From positions 737,501 to 801,500 of the forward strand of contig JASANH010001278.1 of NCBI GenBank assembly GCA_030248295.1: a stretch of DNA of 64,000 nucleotides, read 5' to 3'. Below the pieces are notes generated by a model. It saw nothing but the letters and a program-made list of their open reading frames with translations. It had not been told where the DNA came from and did not search any database. Shown here piece after piece: positions 56,016-64,000 of the stretch; position 1 is the stretch's first letter; each line of letters begins with the position of its first letter. Source of the DNA: Mesodorylaimus sp. YZB2_4. Taxonomy: Eukaryota > Nematoda > Enoplea > Dorylaimida > Dorylaimidae. The position numbers and the translations under genes were made by a program.

Positions 56016-56989
56016 CTACTAAATCGGCGTCTAAGACCAGTTCCCGTTCTGAGAACGAGCTTACTAAACAGTCGTCCTCAGCCTGAACAGAATTGCGGCC
56101 TTCTGGTCAGGGTTGCTGGCCCGAACAGTGCGGGACCAACGCCCCAACCCACAGAGTCACCGCGAATCCAGCAACTCATGCTTCCCCAAAAAAGCCATCG
56201 ACATTCCCGAGTGTCACAGGAGCTATAAGCGATCTTTGGTTCACAAACATAACTTTCAAGGAAAAGCATGGGCTTGTAAACTGTGAGCGGATTTCTACGA
56301 GTCAGAAGGGAGTAGGCATTGCTGGGTCGTTTTCATTGGCTTAGCTACTTTTTTCATGGAACTTCGGCCTTTTCGTCCTTTGGTGGGTGATACAGTATGA
56401 TGATGGGAGACTAGCACCTCTTTTTCGAGGAGCAGGGCTTGTAAGGTTTGAAAGTGCCTTGGTGAAAAGGATCCCTCAGCTGGGGTCATGTTATTTGAAA
56501 CTGTTCTTGACTTGTTATTTGAAATTTGCAGCTCGAAAATGCAATAGTAGTTGAGATATGAGCAGGACACTTCTAAAGTCATAGGTTGTTTTTTGGAGTC
56601 CAAAGATCGAGTTTGGAGGTGCAGTCAGATGTATCCCTGAAGCTCTTTTGAAGGTGCGGTAGATGAAGATGCGAGTGGGCGCGACTCACTCAGGAAAGGG
56701 TTCATTGTGAGGCCAACTTTCAGAGTTATGTCAAGTGCCCAAATGTGCTAGTTGGTGCCCTTGGGAGGCTAGGGGAGAGTTTTCCACTAAACCTCCCAAG
56801 TTGTCTCTCAGAGGAAACTTTCAAGAAAACCAATTATGCTAATGCTAAGATTGCTTTTCCTGCGGTCGTTTAGTAAAAACTGATAATATTTCAACAAAAA
56901 TGTGCGTCGTGCTGATGCTACAGTAGGGCGCTACAGTGCTTCTGAGATCAAAAGTGGTTCTTTTTTTTGTTTTAGTCCATTTTTTAAAA

Positions 56990-57130
56990 AAATATGGGTT
57001 TTATTGGTTGGGTTTGGGTTCATTAGCGAACGGGTTGGATTTTACTTTTCAAAAATTGGTTAGGGTTGGGTTTTGGGCTGGGTTCAATTTCAAAACTTTT
57101 CGGTTGGGTTTCGGTCGAGCTGTGCACCCA
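56990..57130. repeat. TTGGGTTT-rich patch
   Basis: TTGGTTGGGTTTGGGTTC, GGTTAGGGTTGGGTTTTGGG and CGGTTGGGTTTCGG. G-rich on the plus strand, similar in style to 55170-55290. Confidence 0.55.
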
Positions 57131-58244
57131 TGGTCGGACCTGGTTTGAAGGAGTCAGGACGTTTGGCTTTTAGATAGAGAAGATTTTAGCAGTAATGTCG
57201 ATGTAGTGTTTTTTAGCCTCTAGCTGGGTTGAGGTCGATTGCAGGGTCTATTAATTTCTCATGTACTATAAATGATTTTAAAAAATACATTTTTATGATA
57301 TCCCTTATATCACCAAAATGCCCCTCTCCTTAAAATCCCTGCTTATAAAAATCTGCATTGCGTCAGACCAGCTACATCAGGCTTCGATACAAGAAATTCA
57401 GCTGAGAACCCAGCTTCCAAATCAAACGCGAGTACTTGGATTTCAAGCTCTAATGACATATATACTATGAATGATAATCAATGATATTTCGCGAGCGAAG
57501 AGGTTTCCTTTTTTATTTGCAGTCAAGAATGGGGCAGCGGTACGAGATCAGGTTTCCGAGCATGAATTTATGATCAGATACCCGCTCTAGAACAGTTGTG
57601 AATCGATAGTGTCTCGATGTACCTGTGCAACTGGTCCAAAAGGCCATCTATTAGACACTTGGCCACAATGTGAGACATTTTAAACATTTTGCCGTTGCGT
57701 CATCTCACTGCATGCTGGAAACTTTTTAGATTATACAGAATGAAGTGGATTATAATCTGCGCCAGCATTAGATGGGCAAACTTTCGCGATAGTACCGTGG
57801 AGCTGACAAAGCCTTGATCACATCAGTGAGCGGAATCACAAATCCCAACCATTATCTTACCTTTTGGTCTGGTCCTCCAACAGCGCTGGTTTTTATGTCT
57901 AACGATAATCTTCTCTATCCTATTGATTGTCTAAGCCCCGCGGGTAACTGCGAAGCCCCTGGTAAATATCAGCCATCTTCTCTTGTCGTGGAAGAATGCT
58001 GCCCCACACTTCATTCTTAGCGCCGTGGGCGCCTCAAGTCCTCTCAAGTTGTGCATGTTTCTTGACATGCGACATTCTCTTTTAAGACAAGATTTCTGTA
58101 AGGGTCGACTCAGGAACGGTCTAGCTTCAATTTTTATCTCACCATTTTTCTGTGTGACCCATGATTGTGATAGTGTCGTGACGCAGCAGTGCTTTTTTTT
58201 GTGATGACTAGATTCTCGTGGGATTATTGCAAAAAAGTTTTTCC

Positions 58245-58370
58245 AATAGGGCTGGGCAATATGGACAATGACTCACCAATTTTCTGGTCATTGATGATCG
58301 ACGATGGGAAATGACCGAAAGATTGGTGAGATTGGTCATTGACGATATCAGGCGCCAAAGTTGGAGGGCC
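58245..58370. mobile_element. Possible hAT-like MITE end
   Basis: GGGCTGGGCAATATGGACAA begins a patch with internal inverted repeats (CAATGACTCACCAAT versus ATTGGTGAGATTGGTCATTG). GGGCTGGGCAATAT is a common style of hAT/MITE terminus. Confidence 0.35.
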
Positions 58371-60439
58371 CAGGACGACGACCGTTCAAATTGACGACTT
58401 TCAGACCTCCTGTTTTTCATGGAAACCGGGAGACGAAATGATAAAAGATAAAAAACCCGATGATTGGTTATCCCCGATCGAAATTTGACTTCTGACTGAG
58501 AAAATAGAGTGAAAAAAGTAACAGCCAAGAAATCCCAACAATACTTTTGAATTTCCCGTCTGAATTCGGTTGCTTTCTCTGGAAATCGCGGAAAGAAGGA
58601 TATTTTTCACTCTTGTTCGCTACGTGCCAAATCGTACAGAAAGCCTGTCTAAAAACGCTTTCGATGCACAGAATCTTACGACCCCGCTGTCGCGTTATCG
58701 ATCGTAAGCGCATTGGTACCGGCATGCAGACTGCGCATTGAAGTGACGCATTGAGCCAACTGGACGGTTTATCGCAAAGTCTCAACCAACACTCAACTGC
58801 CTGCCTGTCTGTATAACATGCGCGCGCGATATTCAAATCACGTGCCGTGTAAGACGTGCCGGGAAATAATGCTAGAAATACTTTATTTATCGATAAATGA
58901 AAAAGAATCGATAAATATCGATAATTAAAAAAGACATGAAAATTCTTCAGTGGAAAATATTCTTTTATGCTTTTTCGCCCACATGACCTCAACATACTCA
59001 CCATAAATACGACTCAGCTATTGTGCCCTTCTACATAGAATCCTTCGTTCCATCGCCCACACAGCTCTAACACACAATCAAAGAAACTATTCATGAATCC
59101 AATGAGCGTTGACTAATGTCAAACAAACGATGGCACACAACTATTATTTCTTGAGGCTTGCGCGAACGAAGAAGACCAGAAGAAAAATTGTTTTCCGACG
59201 CAGTCAATTAAAACTAAGGGTGCAAAGTGTGATAAGCAAGCCAAAAATTGCAAAACTTCTTATTCCAGTGCTGATGCTTTGGTGCACTACGAAAAAAAAA
59301 CCAAACCATGACAGAATTCATACACTCTCACAAGAGATATCGTACACTATTTCCTCGCTGCATATACACCTCGATTAATGCCGTGTGCACACTTGCTGTA
59401 GATGGGAAAGTGACAGGTCGATCTTGCAACAGTGAAGCTTGCAAATGTGATGACAGCATCTTGGTGTCCCGTTTGGCCGGCTTGTCCTAATTATTTCTAT
59501 AACCAGTAATCGTACCTGTTTGTGTAGGCCCATGTCTGTGTTTCAGGCCGGGAGAGCGGCATAGGTACAGTACTGTAGATCGAGACTAGGAGCTGAGTGG
59601 CGGTTCTACTATTTACACAACTTGCCTTTTTCGTCAAGGCTTGTACGAAAAATGCTACTCTTGGATGGATTTGGGTGTGCTCAAGCACCCAGCATTGGCG
59701 AAGTAAGTCCAACTTACAGATCAGTCAGAAATAAGCACTGTAGGCGTGGTCAAACTGTCAGGATCCTCGAGCGCTCAGTACAAGCTCTAATCATGAACAC
59801 ATAACTGTGTCTGTACACTATGTGAAACCTGCCGACCTACGCTTTAGTGCTCCTAATGAAAACAGGAAATGCAACAATCGTGCATCATAGCAACAGCGGC
59901 TGTTGGGCCAGTAATTTTTATTTTAACATCGATTTTTCTAGGGGCGATAAATAGAGAGGGTTTTAAACAAAGATGTAATTTTTTGTGCGGTCCTTCCAGC
60001 AATCTATTGCAAACAGCGAATCGCACTTGACGCAAAACCATCGCACTATCATGGCTATATGGTGGCTTCAAGTATGTCTGAAGTCTAGGCATTCCGCATT
60101 TGCTGGCTGAATTGCCCAAAGACATTCTAACTAACTCAACGGCTGGGCCCAACCGCGCTCATGCAGTTTGCATAATTTGAATTATGATATGCCGTCTGGC
60201 ACCAAAATTAGAGGCCGCATATTAGGTAGCCTCATTAGTATCTGGACAATTGCTCGCCAGGCCGGGCCATTTTTGGTCAATCAGGGTTTTGATGGAGAGA
60301 GAGGGGTTCCAAGCATACACCTAGCTTGAACTCTTTTTTTCAAGCAGCCCTTCCATTTTTTGTTTGAATTAGTTGGATTCACGCCCTTTTTGTCGACAGA
60401 AGAGCAGCAGGTAAATCTTCCAGCAAGGCTTTTTGTGTG

Positions 60440-60605
60440 CGTGTGCGTGCGGCACTGTGTGTGCTTGGACCAAGACACACAGTAGCGTCCCCGCATCACC
60501 GCCAGAAGTACCTGCACACGAGCGCATCCCGGACTAGACCAACTCGAGGGTGGCATCCTGAACCAACGCCAACTGGACACCGCCACTGCCGCGGCAACAC
60601 AGCGC
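60440..60605 (-). repeat. SINE-A fragment
   Basis: GTGCTTGGACCAAGACACAC, AGTAGCGTCCCCGCATC, then GTACCTGCACACGAGCGCAT. Weaker match, but the same word order as the other copies. Confidence 0.45.
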
Positions 60606-60680
60606 CTATGAATTGTATATGGCATACTGATCGTAAGTTTACAAAGTTATGAGATTTTTAACAAGAAAACTGTACTTATA

Positions 60681-61911
60681 TCAACAAAGCAACACCGCGT
60701 CATCATTAATTTGAGCCCCGATTGCTTCCTCGGGCTTTCCGAGCCTTTCTAAATATTCCAAGTTCCAAATGTCTTCCAGCAAGTGGAAATGTCGAGCAGC
60801 TCCATTATTAATTCTGTCGCCGCCAACTGGCCGACTTTGATTGCCACTAATAGCTGAGACTCGAATCAGGACCAGCTGCGGCGGCGATTGGTTAGTCTTG
60901 ACACATGGTGCTGACCGCAAAAATTCTCTGAGCTTTTTGTCTTTCCAGAAATGAATGATTGGGTACGTGAGGGTGGTGAGTGATTCCATAGTATTCAGTG
61001 CTATTGTCACTATCGTGTCCATGTAGCACGTGTAGGTTTCGTCAAGTTCTCTGTCATTAAGTAGGAAGTCGCCAATAAAATCAGTCGTCCACGAAAAGAT
61101 CGATAGGGCAATGTGCCACGTCAGGATCGCTAGCATGGACTGGGTGAAATTGTGATTGTGTTTCAAGCGCAGTCTAGCACTCAAATTTTGAGGCGCCCTA
61201 TCCAACACAAAGTCTTCGTTCAACTTTACAATTAGACGCTTTGCTTGATGTAATGTGACAACGATGTATACCATGAAGAACATTAAAGCCAGGGAGGCTA
61301 CAATGCGTGCAGGCATAGACCCCCTCAAATACCCACTATCCCCCCCGTGGCGTAACTCCAACACACGCCAAGACTACGCTCAGAATGCTGACCGCCACAA
61401 TAGATGCCCACGCAGTTTAACCATCTTTTCTTATCTCACTCTTCTTGTGGTAGAAGTTACTTGGGAAACGCGCGGAATGTCGTGCCAGGAGGGCAAATGT
61501 CAGGTCGATCATAATGGAACCAGTTCCGTTGACCACATTAACCCATTTAAACCAGGGAAAGTGGAGCAATCCATCGCCAGATTTCATGTCAATAAGTCGA
61601 TATAAACCTTTAATAGCCCCTTGGACAGACACGATTATGTTAGCCACGGTTACATGGTAAGCCAGCATCCGCTCGTAGATTTCCCAAGCTCGACATTGAT
61701 ACTGAGCCCGGAGCAGTAATGCTTCGAGAACAGTTCCCACACCACAAATGATTACCTCGAGTGAGCATAGAATGACAAAAATGGGGTCATGTTCGAAGTG
61801 TTCGCAGGGCTGAAAAATGTATTGATTTATTGAGACAGTTCTAAGAAATTATACTGTTTGGTAAACATAACTTACTGGTCCAGATAACGCGGACATATTT
61901 CCCGCCGACAT
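60681..61911 (-). pseudogene. Sra/Sre-like 7TM chemoreceptor, disrupted
   Basis: Exon 1 is 61911-61876 (MSAGNMSALSGP, phase 0). Exon 2 starts at 61809 after TTTTTCAG. Segment 1 contains FVILCSLEVIICGVGTVLEA and segment 2 contains YERMLAYHVTVANIIVSV. Segment 3 contains NGTGSIMIDLTFALLARHS, followed by YHKKSEIRKDG. A TAA (61417-61419) then interrupts, yet segment 4 (WASIVAVSILSVVLACVGV) continues in the same frame. A run of seven G (coding strand, about 61342-61348) shifts the frame; with six G it would be in register with the rest: SLALMFFMVYIVVTLHQAK, LSARLRLKHNHNFTQ, two more segments and a TYPIIHFWKDKKLREF end. The LSxRLxLxxN and YPII...K motifs are typical of the nematode Sra superfamily, expressed in sensory neurons. 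Two lesions suggest a pseudogene; a sequencing error could explain the G-run but not the TAA. Confidence 0.7.
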
Positions 61912-63000
61912 TTTGCTCAGATCAGTTTATGAAACCGTTTTGTTTCCCTCGAAGAGTTTAAGCGATGAACAGTTCGCATCTTAGGACAACGAGTATGGGG
62001 CATAGCCGCTCGAGCCAGACGTCTAGCAAAGGCGAATGCACCCATTCTTAATATTATTCTGATCGACTTATCCTAGCAGACCTCTTTTCATTAAAATGTC
62101 CACATATTCTGTCAAGAGCTAAAAATAAGTTGACGTTCCTGAGTTTCTTCTCATCTGCATGAAACCAAAACAAGCAACGGTTCGATGTTAAATTAAACAG
62201 CCCATCTTCCGCCGCCGGAGATTATCGGAAACAAAACAGCAAACGATTCAACATGATTCTTTCCTTTTTTGCTTATGGACGTTGAATGAGTCATGTGTTA
62301 CACGGATTTTGGAATTTTTGTAGGCTGAAAGTAAAGTAAGGTCAACCAGATAAAAAAACAGGGCAAACCACGCTAAATTTAGATGGCACTGCAAACATTT
62401 CGGCATTCTTGCACTCGTATTAATTGGTAACGAGTGCCTGTGCCCATCCCGGGTTCGATCCCCGGTGATGGAGGTCGGTTTGTGAACCATAAACCCTCGC
62501 TTGCCTTGCACGCCAGGCCGTGGGTGACTCACCTGATACCGACGAGGTGCTCCAAGTTGAGAGACGGGAGCCACACGAGGAGACAGTCTCGGCTGTCGAA
62601 CACTGACAGGGTTCACAACCCATCCGCCATCGTCCGAGGAAGTCGGTGTCCTGTGCAGGATGCCCTCGCGTGGAGAGCATCCTGGTGGAGACAGTGCTGT
62701 GTGTACTTGTCCAGCACTGGTGGTTGGGTGGTGGATCTAGCAGATTCTCTAATAAGGAACTAAACAAAACCAAAAGTGCCGGAAATATATCGGGTGCGCC
62801 ATAGAGAATGAGAGCCTCACAGAAACGGCTAATTTTCTTCGGAAGCAGTCGCGTCGTAAACCTTACACTAACACAGGCAGATAGAGCATTCAATTCTGCA
62901 TAGGGCAGTTACTTATCGTTAGTGTCCATCGCATTGTACAGTTGCTTGCACAAAGAAATGAAAAGTCAAGACCTACGAAATTTTGTTGTTTCGTAGAGTA
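61912..63000. other. Intergenic, chemoreceptor upstream to Tc1 remnant
   Basis: It holds the chemoreceptor promoter region and the SINE-A copy at 62405-62750. No other gene is seen. Confidence 0.45.
62405..62750 (+). repeat. SINE-A copy with tRNA-like head
   Basis: The best-preserved head: ATTGGTAACGAGTGCC (A-box-like) and CCCGGGTTCGATCCCCGG (B box in a perfect T-arm), 62405-62470. The body is shared with 12510-12775 in reverse (CGAGGAGACAGTCTCGGCTG and others) and with the fragments at 4262, 50745, 55738 and 60440. A pol III-type SINE. Confidence 0.7.
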
Positions 63001-64000
63001 ATAAAGGTAATGGTCTCCAAAAGATTTTGGAAGAATTGGATGGAGCCGTAAGTCTAAAAACAATAAAGCGATGGTGAAAATGATCGCCGAACCTGGCACG
63101 ATCGAGCTGCATGAATAGCCTCGTCGTCCGCGCAGCGTTCACACAAAGGAAATGATTCGAAAAGTGAAGGGCCGTCTGCGGAGGAAAAAAGGAGTGACCG
63201 CTGCAAAATTTGCTGGCGAGCTCAAATCATCGAAAACAACGATGCGGCGAATATTGAAAAATGTGGAAAGATTGTGCATCCATTTCTTCCTGACAACCAT
63301 TAGGTGAACCGAAAGAAGTTTGTAAGGTGGGTCTAGAGTCGGTACACAAAATCTGATTCCATGCGCGTCCTATTTTCTGATGAGAAGATATTTGATCTAG
63401 ACGGAATTGGCAACTCCCAAAATGATCGCACATGGGCTCCAAACCGTGCAGCAGCCAAAATGAAGGGTGGAATCAAGCCAAATCAGAAGTTTTCTCAAAA
63501 AATCATGGTCTGGTTGGGCGCATGCACTGAGGGTATTACACCGCTGGTCATTTTGGATAAAGGTACAATCAATCATTCCGTTTATATGTAAATGGTATTA
63601 CTAGAAGCCCAGAAATATGGAAGCAAGGTATTTAGGAACAACTGGATCTTTCAGCCAGATGGTGCGGAGGCTCATAACGTAACCCACAAAAATTCTCAGA
63701 AATAGTGCAAGGATCATTTTCCTGATTTTATCAAAGCTATATAGCACGATTTGAACCCATTAGACTGTTCAGTTTGGGAAGAATTTGCTCACGCCATGAA
63801 CTGGGATTAAGTAAAGTCAAAGGCAACTCTGAAAGCTGAATTAAAGATTGCCGCAAAACAAATTCGTTTGGATATTGTGAAAAAAGTTGTGAAAGTTGGT
63901 ACTCTCGACTATATCGCGTTCTGAAAACGAATGGTGAATATTCTGGCAAGTAAAATAGGCCAAGCTGACTCAGAATTGAATGCTGAACAAAATGGTATAC
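63000..64000 (+). pseudogene. Tc1/mariner-family transposase remnant, runs to window end
   Basis: Plus-strand frames broken by stops carry the DNA-binding end (RRPRSVHTKEMIRKVKGRL, then GELKSSKTTMRRIL), the first catalytic Asp block (MRVLFSDEKIFDLDG), KIMVWLGACTEGITPLVI, a decayed second Asp block near 63655, and NPLDCSVWEE with SKATLKAELK after it. At least six stops or frame changes exist, so it is dead. Terminal repeats were not identified, and the right end may lie beyond the window. Confidence 0.75.

Larger units (their letters stand above)
52447..60430. other. 8-kb repeat-rich interval without a supported gene
   Basis: No coding region could be supported. The longest frame (58468-59004 minus, 178 codons) has no recognisable domain. 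Elements noted: TTAGGC-like degenerate repeats (53342-53420), GAACC-rich repeats (about 53985-54070), TTGGGT-rich repeats (55170-55290 and 56990-57130), a SINE-A copy, and an inverted-repeat MITE-like end at 58245-58370. Confidence 0.5.

Noticed and set aside
58468-59004. 178-codon minus-strand frame
   Set aside because: No motif, mixed composition and AT-rich repeats inside; no splice or signal evidence.
1-64000. CRISPR arrays, operons or bacterial insertion sequences
   Set aside because: None seen; spliced genes and nematode collagens show the window is eukaryotic.

Overview
This is eukaryotic DNA, almost certainly from a nematode. The strongest taxonomic marker is a complete seven-exon cuticle collagen (minus strand, 15152-16427) with the nematode collagen N-terminal domain and the usual C-terminal ending. 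A nematode-type serpentine chemoreceptor, GT-AG introns and degenerate TTAGGC-like repeats agree with this. I cannot name the species. Low gene density (about ten genes in 64 kb), large repeat-filled intergenic spaces and many worn transposons argue against a compact Caenorhabditis-like genome.

Layout. 2365-6231 (+): a six-exon gene for a CARD domain followed by a TKL-type protein kinase. 7935-9479 (+): an intronless SLC22-type transporter. 11957-12133 (+): a 58-residue secreted peptide with TATA box and poly(A) signal. 12.5-13.9 kb: GC-rich SINE and simple-repeat block. 15152-16427 (-): cuticle collagen. 17.2-18.6 kb: isolated exon-like pieces, one galectin-like. 19607-20728 (+) and 22766-23983 (-): two intronless 7TM receptors. 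28462-28791 (+): a secreted six-cysteine peptide resembling the trissin neuropeptides. 29.1-30.2 kb: LINE remnant.

31.8-52.4 kb is the most distinctive region. It is a cluster of five related loci encoding secreted C-type-lectin-like plus PAN/Apple proteins. Three are intact with the same four-exon structure and intron phases (31846-33423 -, 44125-46632 -, 50305-52446 +). Two are decayed (41050-41272 - and 48870-49075 -). A 3.3-kb MULE-type DNA transposon with matching terminal inverted repeats (34720-38053) and two opposed LINE fragments (38153-40860) lie inside the cluster.

52.4-60.4 kb holds repeats and no gene I can support. 60681-61911 (-): a Sra/Sre-like chemoreceptor broken by one stop codon and one G-run frameshift. 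63000-64000 (+): a decayed Tc1/mariner transposase.

The genes do not form a single pathway. Common themes are secretion and surface sensing (lectin-PAN cluster, two peptides, three 7TM receptors) and one possible innate-immune or cell-death signalling kinase. Spliced coordinates were worked out by hand from reading frame and splice consensus, and remain predictions.
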